A DNA stretch of 64,000 nucleotides from Paenibacillus pedocola (GCF_031599675.1 NZ_CP134223.1:5146001-5210000); one strand, 5' to 3'; counted from the stretch's first letter, positions 1 through 9,482 are shown. A program made the numbers and translations. The notes: a model not told the origin generated them from the sequence alone.

Positions 1-903
1 AACTTCTGCATTAGCTGCCGCTTTGTCAACTACTGCAGTTTCACGAACGCCCTTCAGTTCATCCTGTTTGCGGGATTCCAGCTGTGCCTTCAGGTCTGCT
101 TTGTATTCTTCCAGCGTATCGAATTCACTTACATCCTTAGCGAACTCATCATCCAGTTCAGGAAGCTGTTTGCGTTTGATTTCATGCAGCTTCACTTTGA
201 ATACTGCTGCTTTACCGGCAAGGTTCTCTGCATGGTAAGCCTCAGGGAAAGTAACTTCAACATCCTTGAAATCTCCAGTAGCCATGCCTACAACCTGCTC
301 TTCAAATCCAGGAATGAACGAGTTGCTGCCAAGCTCCAGGGAATGACGCTCAGCCGCGCCGCCTTCGAATGGCACACCGTCAACAGAACCGTCGAAGTCG
401 ATAACAGCGATATCGCCGTTAGCTGCTGCTCCTTCTTCAACTACAACCAGCTCAGCATGACGCTCCTGCAGACGTTTCAGTTCAGCATTCAGCTCGTCTT
501 CAGTAACTTCAGCCTTTTGAACCGGAACTTCAAGGCCTTTGTACTGGCCAAGTTTCACTTCAGGCTTAACGGTAATCTTCGCTTTGAAGATGAAGGCTTG
601 GCCTTTTGCGAATTGCTCGATGTCCACTTCAGGACGGTCTACAGGGAAGATATCTGTTTGTTCAACAGCTTCGCCGTATACTTCTGGAAGAAGGATGTCA
701 ATTGCATCCTGGTAGAGGCTCTCTACACCAAAACGGGATTCAAAAATCGGCCGCGGCACTTTACCTTTACGGAAACCAGGTACGTTTGCTTTCTTAACTA
801 CTTTATTAAATGCTTTGTCGAGGGCTGCAGCTACGCGTTCTGCTTCTACTTCGACTTCAAGAACTCCAAGGTTCTTCTCTATTTTTTCCCAAGTTGCTTT
901 CAT
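1..903 (-). CDS. tig: Trigger factor (3' end cut by window edge)
   Basis: Ribosome-associated chaperone and peptidyl-prolyl isomerase that meets nascent chains at the exit tunnel. The first 301 residues are visible; the C-terminal chaperone arm continues beyond position 1. The ribosome-binding signature GFRKG lies at residues 43-47, and an FKBP-type PPIase domain starts near residue 155 (GDIAVIDFDG, then GVPFEGG). The ATG at 903 follows a GGAGGG ribosome site about 12 bases upstream. The gene lies 108 bp downstream of the ysoA-like gene on the same strand, as in Bacillus subtilis (ysoA-tig). Family assignment is secure; only the truncation limits it. Confidence 0.95.
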   Translation of the reverse strand, partial: MKATWEKIEKNLGVLEVEVEAERVAAALDKAFNKVVKKANVPGFRKGKVPRPIFESRFGVESLYQDAIDILLPEVYGEAVEQTDIFPVDRPEVDIEQFAKGQAFIFKAKITVKPEVKLGQYKGLEVPVQKAEVTEDELNAELKRLQERHAELVVVEEGAAANGDIAVIDFDGSVDGVPFEGGAAERHSLELGSNSFIPGFEEQVVGMATGDFKDVEVTFPEAYHAENLAGKAAVFKVKLHEIKRKQLPELDDEFAKDVSEFDTLEEYKADLKAQLESRKQDELKGVRETAVVDKAAANAEV

Positions 904-1011
904 AATATACTTTTCCCTCCAAAATAGGTTACATGTTTACTTCAAATAATTACGCAAAATAATCACGCAATTCACGCACAGAATAACCATTATATTATAT
1001 ACAACATCGCT

Positions 1012-1968
1012 TTATTTATCAAGTATAGAACTCTTAACAAATCCTTTGAGAGACCGATAGGCTCCTTCGAATTGAAAGCGCATGCCGTCGGTTATGCCGT
1101 ACATTACACGCGTCTCTTCCTCCTGGCGGTTCCCGTTCAGGCTCTCCGAAACCATCTGATGCAGCGCCCCCGCCCAAATATCCAGCAGGGCATCCTCACC
1201 TTCCAGCAATTTGTGATATTCAGAGGACCCATAAATCGACATAATAAACTGTCCCCAGAGCTCCTGTGCAAAATAATACAGGGTGGGCTCATGCACCTCT
1301 GCCTGTTCCGCCACCCGTTCCATGACCTGGCTGATCTGGGGCGGAAACTCGTCGTTCTGCAGCGGGACGGTTTCGATCTCAATCTGCGCCACCTCATGAC
1401 CGCGGCCCAGTTTCACAATGCCTTGCGCTCCGCGTTTCTTCAGTGTCTGGAGCGTACGAAACTGCAGCAGCGGATGCACCGGAGTCTTTTGCAGCCAGGC
1501 AGTCAGCTTCTCATCCACTTGACCGCCCTCCAGATAAGAGAGCTGCTCCAGTGCCAGAATGGTCGCTTCCGACAGCGGTTCATTCATCACCTTCCGCAGC
1601 AGCTTGTCGGGATAATCCGCATCCTCTTCCAGCTTCGACTTTGCCAAAATCCGGGCCATATCCTCTTCCTTAAGATCCTGTTCCGCACCGGAAGCGGTAT
1701 GATCGCTGCCTGTGTTCTCGGCAGCTTCCGGAAAGGCCGCTTCCAGCCAGCCCAGCAGCGACTGCCATTCCTCGTAGTGCCGCTCTTCCTGACCCTGGCA
1801 TTGCAGCAGGAACCGCAGCAATTCCATCGCTTCCCCGTAGCGTTCACTCTCCAGCATTACCGTAAGCTGGATCTGATAGTAATCCAGCGTTTTCGGAAAC
1901 AGCACGATATTCTCTTTGGCGGGGGAATTGAATTGATTAATGAGGGCACCTCCTTTTCTCCGAACCAT
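1012..1968 (-). CDS. TPR-type protein, YsoA-like
   Basis: Soluble, helical, glutamate- and leucine-rich protein of about 318 residues without signal peptide or membrane segment. It resembles the tetratricopeptide protein encoded next to trigger factor in Bacillus (YsoA); the molecular role is unknown. The gene-neighbour relation to tig supports the call. The start is uncertain. The ATG at 1968 has no ribosome site and lies only a few bases after a SigA promoter, while a strong AAAGGAGGTG sits inside the reading frame (about 1955-1946), ideally placed for an ATT codon at 1941 (I-N-Q-F-N). A rare ATT start is therefore possible. It is probably co-transcribed with tig, since no terminator is seen between them. 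Confidence 0.8.
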   Translation of the reverse strand: MVRRKGGALINQFNSPAKENIVLFPKTLDYYQIQLTVMLESERYGEAMELLRFLLQCQGQEERHYEEWQSLLGWLEAAFPEAAENTGSDHTASGAEQDLKEEDMARILAKSKLEEDADYPDKLLRKVMNEPLSEATILALEQLSYLEGGQVDEKLTAWLQKTPVHPLLQFRTLQTLKKRGAQGIVKLGRGHEVAQIEIETVPLQNDEFPPQISQVMERVAEQAEVHEPTLYYFAQELWGQFIMSIYGSSEYHKLLEGEDALLDIWAGALHQMVSESLNGNRQEEETRVMYGITDGMRFQFEGAYRSLKGFVKSSILDK

Positions 1969-1980
1969 GATTAATTGTAG

Positions 1981-2008
1981 ATTATAGCATAACCTATTAA
2001 GGTTTCAA
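1981..2008 (-). promoter_or_regulatory. SigA-type promoter for ysoA-like gene and tig
   Basis: On the minus strand TTGAAA, a 16-bp spacer and TATAAT (the -10 occupies 1986-1981). The predicted transcript start is near 1974, only about six bases before the ATG at 1968, which bears on the start-codon question for that gene. Confidence 0.6.
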
Positions 2009-2077
2009 AAAAACAAGTTGAAAAAGTTATTCATCTATGATAACATAATTTTTGCTTGCTTTTCACTGTTATCTCAT

Positions 2078-2151
2078 GTCCCGGTAGCTCAGCCGGATAG
2101 AGCATGCGCCTTCTAAGCGCACGGTCGGGGGTTCGAATCCCTTCCGGGACG
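2078..2151 (+). tRNA. tRNA-Arg (anticodon TCT)
   Basis: The acceptor arms GTCCCGG and CCGGGAC pair perfectly and are followed by discriminator G. The anticodon stem TGCGC/GCGCA encloses loop CTTCTAA, giving anticodon UCU, which reads AGA. The T arm contains GGTTCGAATCC. No CCA is encoded. A near-identical copy, differing by two bases in the D loop (CC versus TT), lies inverted at 30170-30243. Confidence 0.95.
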
Positions 2152-2159
2152 TCCTACAG

Positions 2160-2190
2160 AAACAGCCTTCCTTCGGGAGGGCTGTTTTTG
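2160..2190 (+). terminator. Rho-independent terminator of tRNA-Arg
   Basis: Stem AACAGCCTTCC / GGAGGGCTGTT with a TTCG tetraloop and a following T run. It may also act in the opposite direction on the convergent DUF342 gene. Confidence 0.85.
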
Positions 2191-2220
2191 CGTTCCGGGG
2201 GATGAGAACCCCCTCAAGCT

Positions 2221-4086
2221 TTAATTCGACTCCATCCGCAGCTTAATAGTGCGGATATTGTCGATGTTGAACACCATATTCTCTACCGGCTCCGTGATAT
2301 CTGCCGTGTAGCGGTCGATCGTGACCCTGCCCAGATACATTTTGTGGACAGAGATGCTTTGTTTCGCCTTCAGATAAGACTGCGCACCGCTCTCTCCGCC
2401 TACATAAAAGGCTGAAATGCTGCCTCCCGCCTCCAGCTTGGAGCCGCGGCACATCGAAAACGTCTTGCGAAACGAGATATTGCCTGAGGAGAACAGCTCG
2501 CTCTGCACAATGCCGTCTCTGTGGATCATAATGTCGCCATTGGATTTAAGCGTGCTGTTCTGACATTTTCCGATATTGACCTCCACCTTAGTCTCCTGCA
2601 ATCGGGCCACGCCCGTGTGCAGCTCTTCCAGCATGCCGATCACTCCATTCAGCGCAGCCTCATTCATGAAGTCGACCAGCTGGGCCGGCTTTAACAGCAA
2701 GTTCAGAAAATGCAGTGTTTGCTGAAGATCCTGATGATACGAAGCCTGTACCGTCGCGAGCACGGAGAGCAGTTCCTTAGTGAGCTGCGGGATCTTGTGA
2801 AATTTACTCTCCAGCAGCAGGACTACCGCTTGTCCGTATTTCACGCTCTGTTTGCGGGCCTGTACCGCCTGGATGAGCAGCCGGACGGCTGTTCTCAGCA
2901 GCAGTGCTTCTTCAATCAACAGCTTGGAGCAATTGAAAATCCGGTTGTACAGCACGCCAAAATAGCCGGAATAGAGCTTGCTGTTCACCACATTTCCTTT
3001 GACGAGAATACTGCCGGTTGCGGTTATCGTCGAATTGTAAATGCTGCCGTCCACATATACATTCCCCAGCGACTCAATAATCATATTGTCTTCCACGTTG
3101 CCGCGGACAATCACATCGCCGGAAAAAAGAATATTGCCGGTCTTGATGTTCACATTGCCGGGAACGATATAGGTCGTAGTAATGTCAAAATATTTGATTT
3201 TGTCACCGGTTACCCGGGGACGGCCTTCACGCAGCGCCCGGATCTCATTATTGATCAGCACCACGGTGTTATTTTTGGCAATGATATTCACATCGTTCGG
3301 CAGCGGCGGATATAATATCTCCCCGTATACATCACAGCCGGGAATCCCCTCCACAAAGGGAATTTTACGGGCAATGACCTCTCCCCTGATCACTGAAGGA
3401 ATGCGGAGATGGCTGCGGAAATCCACTTGCCCTTCAATTTCACTGAACTCATTCTCTATCGTTTCAGAGAAAAACAGCTCCAGCTGCGCATTCTCTCCCG
3501 GGACAGCAGCCCTTCCCTTTGCAGCAGTTATCGGCTGATAGGTGGGATTCTGCAGCTCGGCATGAATTCCGGATATATTCAGGTTCTGTATAATTCCCCG
3601 ATGCTCGAAATCTGTAATGATCCGGTTCAGACCCAGCTGTTCAACCACAGTCTCTGTATCCAATGCGGCCTCTACTTCTACCATACTGGCCGAATAATAG
3701 TCATTCAATTTCCATTGATAGCGTTTTGGGGAATATAAGGTGAAAAAAGCCTGCAGACGATCCTCGGACACCGTAATCGTATACAGCGGCGGCTCTATGA
3801 TCTCCCACTCAATCATATCCTGTGAGGTCACTTCAGCAGGGCCTGAAACGGGCTGGCCGTTGACAAGGATTACCACTGGAGGAGCGGCCGAAATCACCGC
3901 AGGTGTTCCGCCGGGCAGGGGGTCCTGAACAAATATTTTGCCCGTACGGACAAGAACCCGTCCGCCGAGGTCATTCTCAAAATACTCAGGCTCCATAAAG
4001 GTCTGCAGGGGCTCATCGTCATTCTGCGAAAGCTCCAGCATATTAATCAGCTTGTTCAGTTCCTGTTCGGACATATGATCGGGCAT
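2221..4086 (-). CDS. FapA-like DUF342 protein
   Basis: A 621-residue protein of the FapA (flagellar assembly protein A, DUF342) family. These have an N-terminal mixed domain and a central right-handed beta-helix rich in short repeats (GNVNIKTGNILFSGDVIVRG type, roughly residues 330-400), then a helical stretch and a second beta-helical part. Family function is poorly defined and links to flagella or the cell envelope are only partial. No signal peptide is seen. The ATG at 4086 is chosen because of the ribosome site AGGAGGTG six bases upstream; an ATG at 4179 in the same frame has none. It stands alone, convergent with the tRNA-Arg. Confidence 0.8.
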   Translation of the reverse strand: MPDHMSEQELNKLINMLELSQNDDEPLQTFMEPEYFENDLGGRVLVRTGKIFVQDPLPGGTPAVISAAPPVVILVNGQPVSGPAEVTSQDMIEWEIIEPPLYTITVSEDRLQAFFTLYSPKRYQWKLNDYYSASMVEVEAALDTETVVEQLGLNRIITDFEHRGIIQNLNISGIHAELQNPTYQPITAAKGRAAVPGENAQLELFFSETIENEFSEIEGQVDFRSHLRIPSVIRGEVIARKIPFVEGIPGCDVYGEILYPPLPNDVNIIAKNNTVVLINNEIRALREGRPRVTGDKIKYFDITTTYIVPGNVNIKTGNILFSGDVIVRGNVEDNMIIESLGNVYVDGSIYNSTITATGSILVKGNVVNSKLYSGYFGVLYNRIFNCSKLLIEEALLLRTAVRLLIQAVQARKQSVKYGQAVVLLLESKFHKIPQLTKELLSVLATVQASYHQDLQQTLHFLNLLLKPAQLVDFMNEAALNGVIGMLEELHTGVARLQETKVEVNIGKCQNSTLKSNGDIMIHRDGIVQSELFSSGNISFRKTFSMCRGSKLEAGGSISAFYVGGESGAQSYLKAKQSISVHKMYLGRVTIDRYTADITEPVENMVFNIDNIRTIKLRMESN

Positions 4087-4212
4087 CTCGCTGCACCTCC
4101 TGGTTAATGTACAACGGTAGAAAGGCTGCGCTCTGTACGTAACTGCTTTCATTCTATTATTAATATTAATTTTAAGCAATTACGAATCATGGCAGGATTA
4201 GGAAATTGGGGC

Positions 4213-5556
4213 TTACCACCATCCCCCGCCTGCCGTCTCCTCCACAATCGCTGCAACACCGGTGGCAATCTGTTCCGGACGGGCACGTGAAATGCTGATA
4301 CGCAGGAATTTCTCCCGCTCCAAATAGCCTGATAAATAGAATCCCTTTCCGGAAACCACGCGGATCTTACGCTTGTGAAGACGCTTCTCTAGATGCTCCA
4401 GATTTACAGTCTGGGGCAGCTTCATTTGGATATATATCCCGGAGTCTACGCCCGGTGCCTCGATCAGACCGGCAGAATTATAACGCTGCAGGGCTTCATT
4501 CAGCCGGGCCATCCGCTCCGCGTACAGGCTGCGGATCTTATGCTTGTGGCGCTCATACATACCGTTTTTGATATAGATATCCAGCGCGGCCTGCGACAAG
4601 AGCGAGGTGTCCATGTAGCTCTTATGAGCCTGGAAGACTGGCAGCAGCGTCTCCGGCAGGACAGCGGCTCCAAGGCTGAGACCCGGGAAAATGATTTTGG
4701 AGAAGCTTTTTAGATAGATCACATGCCCGGACCGGTCGAAGGCCGCAATGGGATCGAAAGGTCTGCTGTCCCCGAGATCAGCCATGTAGTCATCCTCCAC
4801 CACATACACGTCATATTTGCCGGCCAGCCGGGCTATTGCCTGGCGCTCCTCTTTCGTGTAAGAGGTTCCCAGCGGATTATGGTATCTCGACATCGTGTAG
4901 AAAAACTTTATACCGCCTGTGCGGAAATACTCCTCCAGCAATTGCAGATCTATCCCGTCCCCGGAGCGGGGAATACCGCTGACCGGAATCCCCTCCGCTT
5001 CCAAAAATCTCAGGTAAATATCATAACTCGGCTGTTCCACAAGCACCGTCTCTTTTCCGTTAGGAAAAGGCATCTTCGCAAGTATCCCCAGCGCCTGCTG
5101 CACCCCTGAGGTAATGAAGATCCGCCCGGGTGCAGCAAATACCTGTGCATCTGCCAAATGCGGCACCAGCGTCTGCCGCAAGGCTGCCAGCCCCTGTGTC
5201 TCCCCATAAGTGAACAAATGGTATTTGTAGGTGTCAATCGCTTGGTTCAGGCAGTGCTGAAAGTCCAGATAAGGGAACACATTCAAGTCGGGCGAAGCCG
5301 ATCCGAAATCAATGGTTCCGTCCTCTGCCTCCACGCTCTCCTCCCCGGGCTGCTCTACGACATAATATCCGCTCTGCGGAATGGAGTAGATTACATGCTT
5401 CTGTTCCAGTTCCCGGTAGGCCCGGATTACCGTGCTGACACTACAGCCGTAGCGGGCGGCGGCGCTGCGGACTGACGGGAGCTTATGGCCGGAACGATAA
5501 GAGCCGCCGCTAATTTGTTGCTCCATCTCCATCAGGACTTTATCATACTTGCGCAT
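4213..5556 (-). CDS. MocR-type GntR regulator with aminotransferase domain
   Basis: A 447-residue transcription factor: an N-terminal winged-helix GntR DNA-binding domain (residues 1-65), a linker, then a fold-type I aminotransferase-like domain. The PLP-binding lysine is in the LKSFSKIIFPG segment (around residue 280), so PLP probably serves as a sensing cofactor. The ATG at 5556 follows GGAGGAGGGG. It is divergent from an EamA-family exporter, with a perfect palindrome between them. MocR proteins usually control the adjacent gene, so regulation of that exporter and of itself is likely. A comparable pair (ycxD/ycxC) exists in Bacillus subtilis. The effector is unknown. Confidence 0.88.
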   Translation of the reverse strand: MRKYDKVLMEMEQQISGGSYRSGHKLPSVRSAAARYGCSVSTVIRAYRELEQKHVIYSIPQSGYYVVEQPGEESVEAEDGTIDFGSASPDLNVFPYLDFQHCLNQAIDTYKYHLFTYGETQGLAALRQTLVPHLADAQVFAAPGRIFITSGVQQALGILAKMPFPNGKETVLVEQPSYDIYLRFLEAEGIPVSGIPRSGDGIDLQLLEEYFRTGGIKFFYTMSRYHNPLGTSYTKEERQAIARLAGKYDVYVVEDDYMADLGDSRPFDPIAAFDRSGHVIYLKSFSKIIFPGLSLGAAVLPETLLPVFQAHKSYMDTSLLSQAALDIYIKNGMYERHKHKIRSLYAERMARLNEALQRYNSAGLIEAPGVDSGIYIQMKLPQTVNLEHLEKRLHKRKIRVVSGKGFYLSGYLEREKFLRISISRARPEQIATGVAAIVEETAGGGWW

Positions 5557-5581
5557 ACCCTTCCCCTCCTCCGATATCACC

Positions 5582-5625
5582 ATTATAACGTATACCTCCT
5601 AACTGTACCGGTACAGTTGTGATAA
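5582..5625. promoter_or_regulatory. Divergent promoters with 18-bp palindromic operator
   Basis: AACTGTACC/GGTACAGTT is a perfect 18-bp palindrome at 5601-5618. It is flanked by a minus-strand -10 TATAAT (5587-5582, for the MocR gene) and a plus-strand extended -10 TGTGATAAT (ending at 5625, for the exporter). This is the expected place for a MocR operator; binding itself is inferred. Confidence 0.7.
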
Positions 5626-5734
5626 TCTCCCGTTGTGGCTGAGTGCGAATCCCATTAATTTTAAAATAACAGATGGGGGGGCGGCGTTGGGTCCCCGTAT
5701 CTCAAACTGCACAGACAGAAAGGAAGCTGCCATC

Positions 5735-6700
5735 ATGAAACAACAACCGGGTGTTAAGACCGCCTATATGCTTGCCGTACTGAATGCGGCGATTATCGGA
5801 TTTTCATTTCTTTTTACCAAAATGGCTCTGGAGTTCTCCGGCCCGCTCGATACACTGGCCTTCCGGTTTGCCGGCTCGTTCATTGTTATGTCTGTTCCAG
5901 TGGCCTGCGGCTGGGTCAAGTTGAGCTACCGGGGCAAGCCGCTGCATAAAGTGCTGCTGCTGGCAGCCATGTACCCGCTGGGCTTCTTCACCCTCCAGGT
6001 GTTCGGACTGCAGCATGCGACTTCCGCCGAGGGAGGAATTCTGTATTCCTTTACCCCCGTGGTGACGCTGATTATTGCCTCTCTGTTCCTCAAAGAAGCC
6101 ACCTCATTCCTGCAAAAGCTGTCCATCTTCCTGTCGGTCTTCGGCGTAGTGTTCATCTTCATCATGAAAGGCAGCAGCATTGACCTGTCGAACATGGCCG
6201 GAATAATCATGCTGTTCCTGACCTGTGTGGCTTTTGCCGGATACAGTGTACTGGCCCGTTCGCTTGCTAAGCAGTTCACCCCGTCCGAAATCAGCTACCT
6301 GATGATGGCAGTCGGTTTCATCGTATTCTTCGGCACATCGCTCATCAGCCATACGGCGGATAGAACCCTGGGAGACTTGTTCACCCCGCTAAAGAGCGCT
6401 ACCTTCACGCTGGCAATCCTATACTTAGGCGTAATTTCATCGCTGCTGACCACCCTGACGTCCAATTATATTTTGTCCAAAATCGAAGCTTCGCGGATGA
6501 GTGTCTTCACGAATCTCTCGACTCTGGTCTCAATCGCAGCGGGAGCCTTGTTCCTGGGAGAAGAGGTAACCCTATACCACTGGATCGGATCCGCACTGAT
6601 TATTGCCGGGGTACTGGGGGCAAATATGTTCGGGCGGGGGCAGACACCTGCTTCTCAGCAAGCCTCACGCCGGGAGACAGCACTAAAGAATTTCCGGTAA
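5735..6700 (+). CDS. EamA/DMT-family transporter
   Basis: A 321-residue integral membrane protein with about ten hydrophobic helices arranged as two EamA repeats (about residues 10-145 and 155-295), typical of drug/metabolite exporters. The second repeat ends with the characteristic LGEEVTLYHWIGSALIIAGV pattern. The ATG at 5735 follows AGAAAGGAAG; an earlier in-frame start lacks a ribosome site and would add an implausible polar leader. It is divergent from the MocR regulator, which probably controls it. The substrate is unknown; amino-acid or vitamin-like metabolites are typical for MocR-controlled members. Confidence 0.88.
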   Translation: MKQQPGVKTAYMLAVLNAAIIGFSFLFTKMALEFSGPLDTLAFRFAGSFIVMSVPVACGWVKLSYRGKPLHKVLLLAAMYPLGFFTLQVFGLQHATSAEGGILYSFTPVVTLIIASLFLKEATSFLQKLSIFLSVFGVVFIFIMKGSSIDLSNMAGIIMLFLTCVAFAGYSVLARSLAKQFTPSEISYLMMAVGFIVFFGTSLISHTADRTLGDLFTPLKSATFTLAILYLGVISSLLTTLTSNYILSKIEASRMSVFTNLSTLVSIAAGALFLGEEVTLYHWIGSALIIAGVLGANMFGRGQTPASQQASRRETALKNFR

Positions 6701-6760
6701 CATAATTGTGTCGCTCTTCTTCATAATAAGGCTGCCCTTTTCCGTTCCCGTCGTATGACA

Positions 6761-6795
6761 TTAAAAAGCAGACGGCCGGAAATCCGGCCGCCCGC
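6761..6795 (-). terminator. Terminator of the sugar ABC operon
   Basis: Stem CGGCCGGA/TCCGGCCG (6773-6790) with an AA loop. On the minus strand it is followed by a T run, just downstream of the binding-protein stop codon. Confidence 0.75.
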
Positions 6796-6816
6796 AAGTG
6801 GCGTTATGCTATTCGA

Positions 6817-8520
6817 TTACAACCCTTTTTTCTTGAGGTCCTCCAGATGGCGCTGGTACATCACTTTTTCTACTTTTTCCGCGCCGACCTGATCCATTTG
6901 CTTCACGAATTCATTGTAGGCAGAATCGAACTCTGCATCAGATTTGGACAGGATCAGCTTCGGAATTGTTTTGTTCCACAGATCCTTAACCTTCGCATTG
7001 ATAGTGCCTTCGGCGGTTGCACCGTCGGGCTCAAGATTCTCCATGCCGAGTGAATAGTTGTCGAAGTTATATTTCTCCAGCATCTTCATCGCTTCATATT
7101 GTACCGGCTGGCTTTCCTTCAAATCACGGGCAGAAGCGTCATCCCACAGCTTGCCGGCTCTGAAGAGCAGTGTGGAGTCGTTGAAGCCATATTTGGAATT
7201 GAAGGTGGCGTTGTCTTTTACCGACATGTCCAGAATATCCTGTTTGTACTTTGGAAGACCGTCAACCATATCATAGGTTTCACCTTCGGTACCGTATCTC
7301 ATATCCATTTGCCCTTCATCCGACCAGGCGTATTCGGCGAACTGGATGATGCGTTCCGGATTTTTGGCATTTTTGGTGATGAACAGACCTTGCCAGCCCA
7401 TCAGGCGGGATGCCGGATAACGAGGGTCTTGGCCGTTAACCTTCAGGCCGTCCAGAATTGTGTACGCTTGTTCCTTGCCGAGTGTGCTTTCGATCTTCGG
7501 ATTATATTGGGTATACATGTTGTTCATGTACTGGGAAGCGACTGCATATTGCGCGCCGTACAGCTTTTCTTCGTATTGCTCCTGCTTGTAAATCAGCAGC
7601 TGCGGATCGAACAGGCCTTCAAGGCTCAGCTTGTTCAGGAAACGGAAGGCGTCGATGAACCCTTTGTTGCGCATCGGGTACTGCACGATTTGCTGGTCGT
7701 CCTTCACTTGCTCTTCAAGCAGATGCGGGGAGAAGGAATAGATCAAATAGTCCATAGAGTTGCTGCCGTGGAAGCCATTCTTCGCCACATCGAAAAATTC
7801 CACGCCCACCGGACTGACATCCGGGAATTTCTCTTTGGCCAGCTTAAGCGCACTCACTAGATCATCCGGTGTTTGAATGGCCGGGCTGCCGATCGCCGCA
7901 TAAATATCGGAGCGGATAAACCAAGGCCGGATTGGCGTGATCGGTACGCCGCTGGTCAGTCGGTCTGCGGTTTCGTACAGGTTCGGCAGATACCAGAGCT
8001 TGCCGTCGATGGAATGGTATTTAACCATATCCGGGTCCAGCTGAGCTTTGAAGTCAGGCGCATATTTCTCCATCAGCTCATCCATGGAATAGACCATGCC
8101 ATTCTTGATCAGCTTCGTCACGGCCGGATTGTTCCAGTCCAGCATGATGGTATCGGGAAGATCTCCCGAAGCAATCATCGTGTTCAGGTAGTCATCATCG
8201 CTGCCGGTTGCAAGCTTGCGGTCAATGGTAACGCCCGTTTTTTCGGTAGCAAGCTTCATGGCAAATTGGTCTTTCCACAGATAATTGGATGCCCAGTTGC
8301 CATAGAAATATTGGGTGAATGTGAACGGGGATGTATCCTTCTGCCACGATGGGCCGTTACTCTCTGCCGGTGCAGACGCCTGCGCATTGCCGCTGTTCGC
8401 CGCAGCGGTTTCCGCTGGTGTATTCGTGTTGTTATTCGCGCTGTTGCCGGAACCGCAGCCTGCGAGCATACTCATAGCCAGAATGGCAAGCGCGCTTATC
8501 TTTAAGCCTTTCCCTTTCAT
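6817..8520 (-). CDS. Extracellular sugar-binding lipoprotein (CUT1 ABC importer)
   Basis: A 567-residue solute-binding protein of the LplA/YtcQ type. Residues 1-21 form a signal peptide ending in a lipobox (LAGC, Cys22), followed by a Ser/Asn/Ala-rich linker that tethers the domain to the membrane outer face. The length is typical of the large binding proteins that accompany YesM/YesN systems and import oligosaccharides. It is the last gene of an apparent transcription unit permease-permease-binding protein. No ATPase is encoded here; such importers commonly share an MsmK-type ATPase encoded elsewhere. The substrate cannot be told from sequence. Confidence 0.9.
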   Translation of the reverse strand: MKGKGLKISALAILAMSMLAGCGSGNSANNNTNTPAETAAANSGNAQASAPAESNGPSWQKDTSPFTFTQYFYGNWASNYLWKDQFAMKLATEKTGVTIDRKLATGSDDDYLNTMIASGDLPDTIMLDWNNPAVTKLIKNGMVYSMDELMEKYAPDFKAQLDPDMVKYHSIDGKLWYLPNLYETADRLTSGVPITPIRPWFIRSDIYAAIGSPAIQTPDDLVSALKLAKEKFPDVSPVGVEFFDVAKNGFHGSNSMDYLIYSFSPHLLEEQVKDDQQIVQYPMRNKGFIDAFRFLNKLSLEGLFDPQLLIYKQEQYEEKLYGAQYAVASQYMNNMYTQYNPKIESTLGKEQAYTILDGLKVNGQDPRYPASRLMGWQGLFITKNAKNPERIIQFAEYAWSDEGQMDMRYGTEGETYDMVDGLPKYKQDILDMSVKDNATFNSKYGFNDSTLLFRAGKLWDDASARDLKESQPVQYEAMKMLEKYNFDNYSLGMENLEPDGATAEGTINAKVKDLWNKTIPKLILSKSDAEFDSAYNEFVKQMDQVGAEKVEKVMYQRHLEDLKKKGL

Positions 8521-8585
8521 ACTCTAACCCCCTTGATATTTGGTCTTGCTCTATACATGAACGCCCGGTCCGGAATTCTTCCGGC

Positions 8586-9464
8586 TTACCCTTTCACCGA
8601 GCCAATCATGACTCCTTGGACAAAATACTTCTGGACGAAAGGATACGTAAATACGATCGGAAGCGTCGTAATTACCATCGTCGCCAGTTTCAGCGAGGCT
8701 GCCGAGACGGCTCCGTAGCCAAGCTGGCTGGCCAGCTGGCTGACATTGCTGTTGGAGCTGATAATCTGCATTAGAATCTGCTGCAGTGTCAGCAGCTTGT
8801 CTCCGCCGAACAGCATCGCATCGTACCAGGAATTCCAGTGGAACACGGCGTTGTACAGCGCAATCGTCGCCAGCACCGGCTTGGATACCGGGAGCACCAG
8901 CTGGAAAAAGATCCGCAGATCATTGGCCCCATCAATTTTGGCCGACTCCTCGATTTCTTTCGGCAAAGCCTTGAAGAAGGTAAGCATAATGATTGCGTTA
9001 AACACATTAAACAGATTAGGGATAATATAGACAAGGAAATGACCTTTCAGATGAAGGTATTTCGCCACTACTAAATAGTAGGGAATAATTCCGCCGCTGA
9101 AATACATGGTAACAATTGCCATGATCAGGAAAACCCGCCGGCCGACCAGCTCCGTCTTCGAAATTCCGTAAGCGAAGGCGCCGGTGAACAACACGGCGGT
9201 CGCCGTGCCGAGAATGGTCCGGGCCAGCGTAACAATGAAGGCACGCAGCATGTTCTCGTCCTGAAACACAATCCGGTAGTTGTCGATGGAGAATACCCGC
9301 GGCCAGAAGGTAATGCCGCCCCGCGCCGCATCCGCAGGATCATTGAATGACGTAATCAGGATGTTATAAAACGGATATAGGGTGATCAGGCACAGGGCGA
9401 GCATCACAATGATGTTGAACACATCGAAGGCTCTGCTGCCTAAGCTTCGTGAATGGGTTAGCAT
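8586..9464 (-). CDS. Carbohydrate ABC permease, LplC-like
   Basis: A 292-residue inner-membrane permease with six predicted helices. The EAA loop that contacts the ATPase reads EESAKIDGANDLRIFFQLVL, near residues 190-210. It pairs with the LplB-like permease 18 bp upstream and feeds the same binding protein. The C terminus VQGVMIGSVKG is characteristic of the LplC branch of CUT1 permeases. Confidence 0.9.
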   Translation of the reverse strand: MLTHSRSLGSRAFDVFNIIVMLALCLITLYPFYNILITSFNDPADAARGGITFWPRVFSIDNYRIVFQDENMLRAFIVTLARTILGTATAVLFTGAFAYGISKTELVGRRVFLIMAIVTMYFSGGIIPYYLVVAKYLHLKGHFLVYIIPNLFNVFNAIIMLTFFKALPKEIEESAKIDGANDLRIFFQLVLPVSKPVLATIALYNAVFHWNSWYDAMLFGGDKLLTLQQILMQIISSNSNVSQLASQLGYGAVSAASLKLATMVITTLPIVFTYPFVQKYFVQGVMIGSVKG

Positions 9465-9482
9465 GCTTACTCTCCTCCTATC

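Noticed and set aside
1072..1974. 300-residue frame antisense to the ysoA-like gene
   Set aside because: The composition is that of a shadow frame (His, Leu, Gln, Arg rich), without ribosome site; the minus-strand frame has the synteny with tig.
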